From Prochlorococcus sp. AG-402-O21 (GTDB taxonomy: Bacteria; Cyanobacteriota; Cyanobacteriia; PCC-6307; Cyanobiaceae), in the NCBI GenBank assembly GCA_003216375.1, contig QCIZ01000001.1, positions 158,370 through 222,369 on the forward strand: a stretch of DNA of 64,000 bases. The letters are read 5' to 3'. The notes beneath the pieces are model-generated. The model was not told the origin of the DNA, made no database searches, and saw only the letters and a program-made list of their open reading frames with translations. Position 1 is the stretch's first letter; the number at the start of each line of letters is the position of its first letter. A program made the translations under genes and the position numbers. Of this stretch, positions 43,178 to 50,823 are shown in pieces.

Positions 43178-43261
43178 CAGTCAACTGTTTTTGGAATAAT
43201 TTTTAAATACTTTTGTATTACACTGAACAACACTGCTATTGAAAAGGGATCATAATAAATA

Positions 43262-43340
43262 TGTAGTGAAGACTACAAAAACGTTCAACTCGCTCCAGCG
43301 AGCCGCAAATCGCCTTAAGCCAAGGAACGGGGAGCTTAAG
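43262..43340 (+). ncRNA. Structured leader upstream of the 104-aa protein, glutamine riboswitch-like ends
   Basis: Three perfect hairpins occur within 79 bases. The first is TGTAGT-GAAG-ACTACA (43262-43277) and the second CTCGC-TCCA-GCGAG (43289-43302). The third is CTTAAGC (43314-43320) with GCTTAAG (43334-43340). In addition, CGTTCA (43282-43287) can pair with GGAACG (43324-43329) around the second hairpin. As I recall, CGUUCA...AAGGAACG is the closing element of the glnA/Downstream-peptide glutamine riboswitches. The central GGAAGUAGG is not intact here (CGCAAATCGC instead). The third hairpin cannot form at the same time as the closing stem without a pseudoknot, which would suit a switch. 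Confidence 0.4.
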
Positions 43341-43361
43341 CTAAAACGATCCAAATTAATC

Positions 43362-43676
43362 ATGTCTACGAGTTCCGCACGAAGCACTGAAAGAAGTGCC
43401 ATTACTGTTTCAGCAGGATTTTTGGGGGCTTTCATTGTTAGTTCTTTAGCTGTTCAGCTTTTTAGAAGCTACTCCCCTACTGTTCAAAATAAATTCACTA
43501 CTATTGACCCAGTAATTGCTAGTCCTGCCACTCTTTGGTCTGAACTGGGAACACGAGATAACATTATTATTAAACAATCAAATACAAAATTAAATACAAA
43601 TAGTTCAACTTCTATCAATATTCAACCTGTAATAGCCTCTGAGGCAACTTTGTGGTCTCCTCTTTTTATTGATTGA
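43362..43676 (+). CDS. Single-pass membrane hypothetical protein with a duplicated PVIASxATLWS motif (104 aa)
   Basis: The ATG at 43362 gives 104 residues; the frame extends back to a TTG at 43239 through the structured leader. The N-terminal 15 residues are Ser/Thr/Arg rich, then SAITVSAGFLGAFIVSSLAV forms one membrane helix. Two copies of PVIASxATLWSxL follow, near residues 49-61 and 89-101, separated by an Asn/Ser/Thr-rich linker. I recognise no family. Confidence 0.6.
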   Translation: MSTSSARSTERSAITVSAGFLGAFIVSSLAVQLFRSYSPTVQNKFTTIDPVIASPATLWSELGTRDNIIIKQSNTKLNTNSSTSINIQPVIASEATLWSPLFID

Positions 43677-43851
43677 TTTTACTAATCTTCAATTGATTAA
43701 TTGATTCAAATATGATTAATCAGAATTTCAATTATCAGTAAATAATTTAAACTTAGTTCAAGGAAATCAATCCATCCGATATCTAAATTTTTGTATTTTT
43801 TGGCGCATAATATTAAAGATCTTGAAATCCTCAGACGACTAATTCGTTTTA

Positions 43852-43865
43852 GTAGCAATAACTAC
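43852..43865. promoter_or_regulatory. NtcA-type site, upstream copy before nrtP
   Basis: GTA-GCAATAAC-TAC is a perfect GTA-N8-TAC match. It sits in a slightly larger inverted repeat (AGTAG...CTACT) 154 bases before the nrtP ATG. TATAAA follows 17 bases later. Confidence 0.65.
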
Positions 43866-43901
43866 TTAATCAATCAAATAGGTATAAAACTCTCATTTTT
43901 T

Positions 43902-43915
43902 GTATCGACTACTAC
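43902..43915. promoter_or_regulatory. NtcA-type site, promoter-proximal copy before nrtP
   Basis: GTA-TCGACTAC-TAC matches GTA-N8-TAC exactly, 50 bp centre to centre from the upstream copy and 104 bases before nrtP. A -10-like TAATTC begins 24 bases downstream (43940). The arrangement mirrors the pair before nirA. Confidence 0.65.
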
Positions 43916-44019
43916 TTGGTCGGAATATACCGGCTGATTTAATTCTTCAAAACGGTTTGATTTTTTACCGTTTTCAATAGGCAAATTTTTTAAGCCTTCT
44001 TTCTTACTTTTTAATTTCA

Positions 44020-45561
44020 ATGCTTGGAAATCTTTGGACATTTCAAGGGAGATATCGAACACTTCATCTCACTTGGTTTGCGTTCTTTCTAACTTTTGTT
44101 GTTTGGTTCAATTTGGCTCCCCTTGCTACGACTGTTAAGGCAGACTTGGGGCTCACTTTGGGTCAAATTCGAACTGTAGCTATCTGTAATGTTGCGTTAA
44201 CAATTCCAGCGAGAGTCCTCATCGGAATGCTTTTAGATAAATTTGGACCACGTAAAACATACTCAAGTCTTCTCATCTTTTCGGTAGTTCCATGCTTATT
44301 GTTCGCCTCAGCCGAAACTTTTAATCAATTAGTTATCGCTCGCTTATTACTTTCAATTGTAGGTGCAGGATTTGTAATTGGTATTCGGATGGTGGCTGAA
44401 TGGTTTCCACCTAAAGAAATCGGTTTAGCAGAAGGAATATATGGAGGTTGGGGTAATTTTGGCTCGGCTTTCTCCGCTCTGACAATGGTTGCCATTGCTG
44501 GATTACTTTCTTTTTCAGGTGGATTTGAATTACCAACAGGTGCCGTTCTTAACTGGCGAGGTGCTATCGCTGGCAGTGGTGTGATTTCAGCATTGTATGG
44601 CATCTTTTATTTCTTTAATGTCAGAGATACTCCTCCTGGAAAAATTTATCAGCGCCCAACTAAAACAGCTGGTCTAGAAGTCACTTCTATGCGAGATTTT
44701 TGGGGGCTTTTGGGTATGAATGTGCCGTTTGCAGCCATACTTTCTGTTTTATGTTGGAGGTTAAAGAAAGTTGGTTTCCTTGATGCGGGAACATATCCAT
44801 TAGCTCTTTTTGCTGTTTTAATTTGGTTCGCTTTTCAGACTTGGGGGATTATTCGTACAAACTCAGAGTTAATTGCAGGAACTAAAATTTATCCAAAAGA
44901 AGACCGTTATGAATTCAAACAAGTAGCAATTCTTGAACTCACATATATTGTTAATTTTGGTTCTGAGCTGGCAGTTGTTTCAATGTTACCTACTTTTTTT
45001 GAGACAACATTTGATTTACCAAAAGCAACAGCAGGTATTCTAGCCTCCTCCTTTGCTTTCGTTAACCTTGTTGCACGTCCAGCTGGAGGTCTAATTTCTG
45101 ACAAGCTCGGAAGTAGAAAAAATACTATGAGTTTTCTAACCGGAGGCCTAGGAATTGGATACCTTGTCATGAGTTGGATCAAACCTGGTACTTTTTCAGG
45201 TGTAAGTGGAATTATCGTCGCATTGTTCATAACAATGCTTGCTTCCTTCTTTGTTCAGGCAGGTGAAGGCGCTACTTTTGCTCTAGTCCCACTTGTTAAA
45301 AGAAGAGTTACTGGACAGGTCGCTGGTCTTGTTGGTGCCTATGGCAACGTAGGAGCAGTTACTTATCTAACTATTTTTAGTCTTCTACCTATGTGGATGA
45401 GTGGAGGTGGAGAAGCTACAGCAGAGATAATTGCTAATTCCAATAGTGCCTTTTTCCAAATCTTAGGAATAGCAGGGCTGATAGTTGCATTCATGTGCTT
45501 TTTCTTTCTTAAAGAACCAAAAGGATCCTTCGATGAATTACATGAAGGGGAAATTGCTTAA
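44020..45561 (+). CDS. nrtP: Nitrate/nitrite transporter, MFS type (NrtP/NapA)
   Basis: The 513-residue MFS permease belongs to the nitrate-nitrite porter family. Both nitrate signature regions are visible: IYGGWGNFGSAFSAL in TM5 and GLVGAYGNVGAVTYL in TM11. The MFS loop motif follows the second helix (GMLLDKFGPRKTYS). Marine cyanobacteria use this single-component porter (called NapA or NrtP) instead of the NrtABCD ABC system. It is the first gene of the nrtP-narB pair. Confidence 0.93.
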   Translation: MLGNLWTFQGRYRTLHLTWFAFFLTFVVWFNLAPLATTVKADLGLTLGQIRTVAICNVALTIPARVLIGMLLDKFGPRKTYSSLLIFSVVPCLLFASAETFNQLVIARLLLSIVGAGFVIGIRMVAEWFPPKEIGLAEGIYGGWGNFGSAFSALTMVAIAGLLSFSGGFELPTGAVLNWRGAIAGSGVISALYGIFYFFNVRDTPPGKIYQRPTKTAGLEVTSMRDFWGLLGMNVPFAAILSVLCWRLKKVGFLDAGTYPLALFAVLIWFAFQTWGIIRTNSELIAGTKIYPKEDRYEFKQVAILELTYIVNFGSELAVVSMLPTFFETTFDLPKATAGILASSFAFVNLVARPAGGLISDKLGSRKNTMSFLTGGLGIGYLVMSWIKPGTFSGVSGIIVALFITMLASFFVQAGEGATFALVPLVKRRVTGQVAGLVGAYGNVGAVTYLTIFSLLPMWMSGGGEATAEIIANSNSAFFQILGIAGLIVAFMCFFFLKEPKGSFDELHEGEIA

Positions 45562-45578
45562 AATATTAATTAATTTCC

Positions 45579-45617
45579 AATCAAAACCTTGGGTAACTAC
45601 CCAAGGTTTGATTTTCT
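45579..45617 (+). terminator. Strong intrinsic terminator between nrtP and narB
   Basis: AATCAAAACCTTGGGT and ACCCAAGGTTTGATT form a nearly perfect 15-16 bp stem with a loop of about four bases, followed by a T-rich run (TTTTCTT). It lies 18 bases after the nrtP stop and 18 bases before narB. narB transcription must therefore read through it or start in the few bases remaining. Confidence 0.8.
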
Positions 45618-45634
45618 TATCTCATTAAATTGAG

Positions 45635-47860
45635 ATGACAGAGAAAATTGAAAATTCTACTACTCAATGTCCATATTGCGGCGTTGGATGTGGTCTAGAA
45701 ATGCAACCACCAGCTGAAATCGGAAAAGCAGTCCGTAGAGATGCAGATGGTTATCCGATGTGGAGGTCTAGAGGCGATCGCAATCATCCATCCAACCTTG
45801 GACAAATATGTATTAAAGGTGCAACCGTAGGAGAAACCTTGTCTCCAGGGAGATTAAAGCAACCTCTCTATCGAGATAATTTAAATGATAAATATCAACC
45901 GATTAGCTGGAACGAAGCTACAGATAAGATAGTTTCACAAATCAAAAAAAGTTTAATCAAAAAAGGTCCAAACTCTATAGCGATGTATGGTTCTGGACAA
46001 TTTCATACTGAAGACTACTATATTGCTCAAAAATTACTCAAAGGAGCTTTAGGTACAAATAATTTTGATGCAAATTCAAGACTATGTATGAGCTCAGCTG
46101 TCGCTGGATATAATTTAAGTCTTGGATCAGATGGTCCTCCCTGTTGTTATGAAGATCTTGATCACTACACCGTTGCATTCCTCATTGGTACTAATACAGC
46201 GGAATGCCATCCAGTACTTTTTCAACGTCTACTCAAAAGGAAAAAACAACATCAAGATAAAGTAAAAATTATTGTTATAGATCCCAGATTAACAGACACT
46301 GCAAAAGCTGCTGACATTTATCTACCTATTGCTCCAGGCAGTGACTTAGCCCTGTTATATGGTATTGCCAATTTAGTTCTGAAAAAGAATGGACAAAATG
46401 TAGAATTTATTAAAAATCATACAGATAAATATTCAGAATTCTTAGCGATTATAAAAAATTGGACTCCTAGAAAAGTTGCTCGCTTTTGTGGTATCCCAGA
46501 AAAAAAATTAGAAGAAGTAGCTAATATGTTTAATCATCGCGAAAGGGTACTAAGTCTTTGGTCAATGGGTGTAAATCAACGCAGAGAAGGTACTGCAGTT
46601 GTTGGCGGACTTATCAATCTGCATCTTCTCACGGGACAAATCGGGAAAGAGGGAGCTGGACCTTTTTCGCTTACTGGCCAACCAAATGCTATGGGAGGAC
46701 GTGAAGCAGGAGGCCTATCTCATCTACTTCCTGGTTATCGAAATGTTGCCAATAAAAAACATAGACAAGTCGTCGAAAATCACTGGGATTTTCCGGCTGG
46801 AAGTATCTCTGAAGAACCAGGTCTAAACGCCTGGCAACAAATTGAAGCAATGGAAAAAGGAGAAATAGATCTTTGGTGGGTTGCTGCAACTAACCCACTT
46901 GTAAGCATGCCTGATCTAAATCGAGTAAAAGCCGCAATAAAAAACTGTTCACTAGTTGTTTTATCCGAAGCATATGAAGATACTGAAACCTCTCATTATG
47001 CCCATCTATTATTGCCCGCTGCACAATGGAGTGAGAAAGCCGGTGTGATGACTAATTCAGAAAGGCGAATCACTTTTTGCCCAGCTTTTCGTCCATGCTT
47101 TGGTCAAAGTCGTCCCGATTGGGAGATATTTGCTGAAGTAGGCCAAAAACTTGGATTTATTGATCAGTTTACTTATGATTCTTCTTCTGAGGTATATTCA
47201 GAGTTTACAGCTCTGACAAGTGGTCGTCTCTGTGATAGTTCAGGTCTTAATCATGAATTACTAACAAGTGTTGGTCCCCAACAATGGCCATTTTCAACAG
47301 GAAGTAATCCTACAAAAAAAGCGAAGCGACTTTATGAAAATAAAAGGTTTGAGACACCTAATGGTCGAGCTCAGTTTTACACTAAACAACCTCTGGGAAT
47401 CGCTGAGCCTCCATGCGATATGTACCCGTTAGTCTTAACTGTTGGGCGTTACCTCGGACAATGGCATACCATGACTCGTACTGGAAAAGTAAATCGACTT
47501 AATAAAATGCACCCTGAACCATTACTTGAAATTCATCCTATGGATGCAAAAAATATGAATATTAAAGATGGTGAGTTATCTGCTCTTAATTCTCGTCGAG
47601 GACATCTTACAGTACGTGTAAAAGAAACTGATCGTATACGTCGAGGCACAGTTTTTCTACCAATGCACTGGGGCTTCACTCAAAGTAATCATTGTGAGAC
47701 AAACAACTTGATGCATGAACAATCATGTCCCATATCTAAACAGCCTGAACTAAAAGCAAGCGCTGTAATTGTGGCTCCAGTGAATCCAGTCAATCAACCA
47801 ATTGAAAACAATGAAAAAGGATTTGTTAAATACGTAAAAGAAATCGTAAATATGAAATAA
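45635..47860 (+). CDS. narB: Ferredoxin-nitrate reductase, molybdenum (bis-MGD) enzyme
   Basis: The 741-residue enzyme reduces nitrate to nitrite with reduced ferredoxin. The 4Fe-4S cysteines are Cys12, Cys15, Cys19 (CPYCGVGC) and Cys59 (GQICIKG). The molybdenum-ligating cysteine is probably Cys151 (SRLCMSSAVAGY). The C-terminal molydopterin-binding domain (VLTVGRYLGQWHTMTRTGKV, LPMHWGF) is intact. Its cofactor depends on the moa/moe/mob genes upstream. The preceding hairpin terminator makes its own regulation worth testing. Confidence 0.96.
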   Translation: MTEKIENSTTQCPYCGVGCGLEMQPPAEIGKAVRRDADGYPMWRSRGDRNHPSNLGQICIKGATVGETLSPGRLKQPLYRDNLNDKYQPISWNEATDKIVSQIKKSLIKKGPNSIAMYGSGQFHTEDYYIAQKLLKGALGTNNFDANSRLCMSSAVAGYNLSLGSDGPPCCYEDLDHYTVAFLIGTNTAECHPVLFQRLLKRKKQHQDKVKIIVIDPRLTDTAKAADIYLPIAPGSDLALLYGIANLVLKKNGQNVEFIKNHTDKYSEFLAIIKNWTPRKVARFCGIPEKKLEEVANMFNHRERVLSLWSMGVNQRREGTAVVGGLINLHLLTGQIGKEGAGPFSLTGQPNAMGGREAGGLSHLLPGYRNVANKKHRQVVENHWDFPAGSISEEPGLNAWQQIEAMEKGEIDLWWVAATNPLVSMPDLNRVKAAIKNCSLVVLSEAYEDTETSHYAHLLLPAAQWSEKAGVMTNSERRITFCPAFRPCFGQSRPDWEIFAEVGQKLGFIDQFTYDSSSEVYSEFTALTSGRLCDSSGLNHELLTSVGPQQWPFSTGSNPTKKAKRLYENKRFETPNGRAQFYTKQPLGIAEPPCDMYPLVLTVGRYLGQWHTMTRTGKVNRLNKMHPEPLLEIHPMDAKNMNIKDGELSALNSRRGHLTVRVKETDRIRRGTVFLPMHWGFTQSNHCETNNLMHEQSCPISKQPELKASAVIVAPVNPVNQPIENNEKGFVKYVKEIVNMK

Positions 47861-47899
47861 AAAATAGAAAACAATACTTCCTATTGAGAAATAACTCCT

Positions 47900-48958
47900 A
47901 TGTCGAATAATTACGAAGAATTTAAAACCTATTTAAAAAAAATAGGTAGTGGTGAGTTTACAGGAAAAAATCTTACTCGCGAAGAAACTAAATCCGCTCT
48001 CAAGCTGATGCTGAAAGAAGAAGCAAGTGCAGCACAAATTGGTGGCTTCATGATTGCGCATAGAATTAGACGTCCTATCCCTGAAGAATTAGCTGGGATG
48101 ATTGATGCCTATATAGAACTAGGACCCAAAATTCAATCACCCAGCAATCAACGTCAACCTATATTTTTTGGGATGCCTTTTGATGGGCGAAAAAAAACAG
48201 CGCCAATTTACCCTCTAACAACTTTACTATTACTAACTCAGAAACAGCCTGTTATTTTGCATGGTGGTTCTCGTATGCCAGTGAAATACGGCGTTACTCA
48301 TCACGAACTCTTTCAAGCCTTAGGAATAAATTTAACTGGTCTATCCATAGAACAACTGCAAAGTTTTTTCAACCATAACGACCTAGCTTTAATACATCAG
48401 CCAGATCATTTTCCGCTAGCTGAAAATTTAATTCCTTACAGAGATCAAATAGGTAAGCGACCACCTCTAGCAAGTATGGAATTAATCTGGACATGTCATC
48501 AAGGAAATCATCTACATATAAGTGGCTATGTTCATTCACCTACTGAAGAAAGACATTGGAAGACCTTAGAGCTTATGGGAGAACAAAATGTGATGACTAT
48601 CAAAGGGCTGGAAGGTGGAATAGATCTTTCAATTAGTCGTTCATCAACAATTGGACAGTACAAAAATCAACATGGAACTAGAACTGTTTTTCATCCCAAA
48701 GATTACGAATGTTCTGGAAAAGATATTGAATGGAACGACATCAGAGAATGGAAGAGATTTGCTTTACAAGCTCTTAATGGCAAGGGTCCTTTAATAAAAG
48801 CACTTGAATGGAATGCTGGTATTTATTTTTTTTATGCAAGCTTAAGCTCTGATATTAAAGAAGGAATTAATAAAGCAAAAGAAATAATCAATTCAGGACA
48901 TGCTATCAAGCACTTAGAAAAATTAATTGATTGGAGTGAGGAAAATATTGATTCCTAA
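47900..48958 (+). CDS. cnaT: CnaT-like protein (glycosyltransferase family 3 / anthranilate phosphoribosyltransferase homologue)
   Basis: The 352-residue product resembles the TrpD fold: helical N-domain (LTREETKSALKLMLKEEASAAQIGGFMIAHRIRRP), then VILHGGSRMPVKYGVTHHELFQALG. The phosphoribosyl-binding glycine motif GTGGD of true TrpD is absent, replaced by GMPFDGRKKTAP. Downstream of narB such a protein corresponds to CnaT, which in Anabaena is needed for expression of nitrate assimilation genes. The biochemical activity is unknown. Confidence 0.8.
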   Translation: MSNNYEEFKTYLKKIGSGEFTGKNLTREETKSALKLMLKEEASAAQIGGFMIAHRIRRPIPEELAGMIDAYIELGPKIQSPSNQRQPIFFGMPFDGRKKTAPIYPLTTLLLLTQKQPVILHGGSRMPVKYGVTHHELFQALGINLTGLSIEQLQSFFNHNDLALIHQPDHFPLAENLIPYRDQIGKRPPLASMELIWTCHQGNHLHISGYVHSPTEERHWKTLELMGEQNVMTIKGLEGGIDLSISRSSTIGQYKNQHGTRTVFHPKDYECSGKDIEWNDIREWKRFALQALNGKGPLIKALEWNAGIYFFYASLSSDIKEGINKAKEIINSGHAIKHLEKLIDWSEENIDS

Positions 48959-48977
48959 AAATTTTTAAAAAATAAAT

Positions 48978-49472
48978 TTAATACAAAGTTTTTTCCATCA
49001 AATAACGAGAAAAATGCACACCACCTATTTGAATTTCTTCAGGGGAAATAATTGTCCATCCATGACGTAAAAGCAGTTGATAACTACATAAACTTGCCTC
49101 GGTTTTTAAAGTTATTGGTCTATCTTTAAGAGTATCTGCCTCAATTTGATTTAATAGAGCCGTAGCATGCCCCTGGCGTGACGAACGCCCTCGGCAATAA
49201 AGCAATGCCAAGCGATTATGGGGATATTTTAAAGCAAATGCTTCAATAGTTTTATCAACACAACTCACCCAGCCCACCCCTTGCTTCAGAGGTTTATCTA
49301 AAATCCCAGGAAGATACGCCAAAGCTGACCATGCTTCAATCTGTTCTTGGCTGTACAAGGATTTGTCGCAAGTTCGAATAGCATCTTCATAAACTTCTCT
49401 GAGGGCCATTTCATCAGAACTCTCACAAGGTCGCAAATATCGATTTAGACTGTTTTTACTAAATGAAGCCAA
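48978..49472 (-). CDS. GNAT family acetyltransferase
   Basis: The 164-residue protein starts at a TTG. The acetyl-CoA loop is in LYCRGRSSRQGHATALLNQIEADT (RxxGxA), preceded by a beta-strand motif and followed by ...YQLLLRHGW. The substrate cannot be told. It lies just beyond the nitrate island and is divergent from an MFS gene that also begins with TTG. Confidence 0.72.
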   Translation of the reverse strand: MASFSKNSLNRYLRPCESSDEMALREVYEDAIRTCDKSLYSQEQIEAWSALAYLPGILDKPLKQGVGWVSCVDKTIEAFALKYPHNRLALLYCRGRSSRQGHATALLNQIEADTLKDRPITLKTEASLCSYQLLLRHGWTIISPEEIQIGGVHFSRYLMEKTLY

Positions 49473-49518
49473 GTTCTCTGACAGTATGAGAAGGTGAATA
49501 AATTATGAGCTATTTGCA

Positions 49519-50763
49519 TTGAGAAGGCTAAAAATTCCCACCCTTTTAGGAGCTTTCATAACACTTCTAGATGATCGTTTGGGCGAAACCATTGTTTTGC
49601 CTTTATTACCTTTTTTATTAGAACAATTCACGACAAGCGCGACGACTCTTGGTTTTTTAACTGGAACTTATGCAATATCTCAGTTTGCTGCAGCCCCACT
49701 AATTGGAGCTATGAGTGATCGTTTCGGTCGTAAGCCAATCATGATCACATGTGTATCTGGTTCAGTAATAGGAATATGTCTATTTGCATTAACTGTAAGC
49801 CTGAATTGGGATAATTATTTACCTTTATGGGCCTCAGCTTTACCTTTATCTTTACTATTTTTAGCCAGAATAATTGATGGTATAAGTGGCGGTACTGCAG
49901 CTACTGCTACTACAATACTTGCAGATATATCAACTCCCGAAAATCGCGCAAAAACCTTTGGATTAATTGGAGTAGCGTTTGGTTTAGGTTTTATTCTTGG
50001 TCCAGGATTAGGAACAGCTCTTTCTAAATTTAGTGTTACTTTACCGGTATGGGTAGCAAGCGGATTTGCAATATTTAATCTTATTTTTGTAATTTGGTTT
50101 CTACCGGAAACACTGCCCAAAAATAAAAGAAATTTACTACCAAGGAAAAGAGATTTGAATCCAATTAGTCAGCTACTAATTGTATTCAAAAACCCCTTAG
50201 CTAGAAGACTTTGCTTATCCTTTTTTGTTTTCTTTATGGCATTTAATGGCTTTACAGCTGTTTTAGTCCTTTATTTAAAAGAAAAATTTGGATGGAGTCC
50301 TGAATTATGTAGTGCTGCTTTTATTGTCGTTGGAGTTATCGCGATGATTGTTCAAGGAGGCCTAATTGGTCCTCTTGTAAAAAGATTTGGGGAGTCGAGA
50401 TTAACTTTTACTGGTATTGGCTTTGTAATGACAGGATGTATTCTTTTAACGCTCGCAAATATAGATACCTCAATTCCTCTTGTATTTTCTGGCGTCGCAA
50501 TACTTGCAATGGGAACTGGACTAGTAACTCCTAGTTTAAGAGCACTAATTTCAAGAAGACTAAGTTCTATAGGTCAAGGAGCAGTATTAGGAAATCTGCA
50601 GGGTTTACAAAGTCTGGGAACTTTTCTTGGAGCAATAGCAGCAGGACGCTCATATGATCTTTTTGGTCCAAGAAGTCCATTCTTTGGCACAATATTGCTT
50701 CTACTATTTGTTATGTTTTTAATTTCAGGTAAAAGTCTTACCAAGCAAAAAGTAATCTCCTAG
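49519..50763 (+). CDS. MFS transporter, drug/H+ antiporter (TetA-like) type
   Basis: The 414-residue protein has twelve predicted hydrophobic segments and the MFS motif GAMSDRFGRKPIM after TM2. The motif GLIGVAFGLGFILGPGLG in TM5 is typical of antiporters of the DHA1 group. The start is TTG. Substrate is unknown; there is no nitrate signature, so it is not part of the nitrate pathway by sequence. Confidence 0.8.
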   Translation: MRRLKIPTLLGAFITLLDDRLGETIVLPLLPFLLEQFTTSATTLGFLTGTYAISQFAAAPLIGAMSDRFGRKPIMITCVSGSVIGICLFALTVSLNWDNYLPLWASALPLSLLFLARIIDGISGGTAATATTILADISTPENRAKTFGLIGVAFGLGFILGPGLGTALSKFSVTLPVWVASGFAIFNLIFVIWFLPETLPKNKRNLLPRKRDLNPISQLLIVFKNPLARRLCLSFFVFFMAFNGFTAVLVLYLKEKFGWSPELCSAAFIVVGVIAMIVQGGLIGPLVKRFGESRLTFTGIGFVMTGCILLTLANIDTSIPLVFSGVAILAMGTGLVTPSLRALISRRLSSIGQGAVLGNLQGLQSLGTFLGAIAAGRSYDLFGPRSPFFGTILLLLFVMFLISGKSLTKQKVIS

Positions 50764-50823
50764 ACTGATAGATGATCAAGATATTAAACTAATAATGAGA
50801 AATTGAATAAATTGGTTATAGAT

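Larger units (their letters stand above)
43677..44019. other. nrtP upstream region (343 bases without a gene)
   Basis: This AT-rich stretch holds two perfect NtcA-type sites (annotated separately) and a weak inverted repeat GATTAAT...ATTAATC near 43697-43723. No coding frame is convincing; a short minus-strand frame at 43874-44062 runs into nrtP and looks fortuitous. Confidence 0.7.

Noticed and set aside
43874..44062. Minus-strand 62-codon frame across the nrtP promoter
   Set aside because: It overlaps an NtcA site, the promoter and the start of nrtP, has unremarkable composition and no RBS; likely chance.
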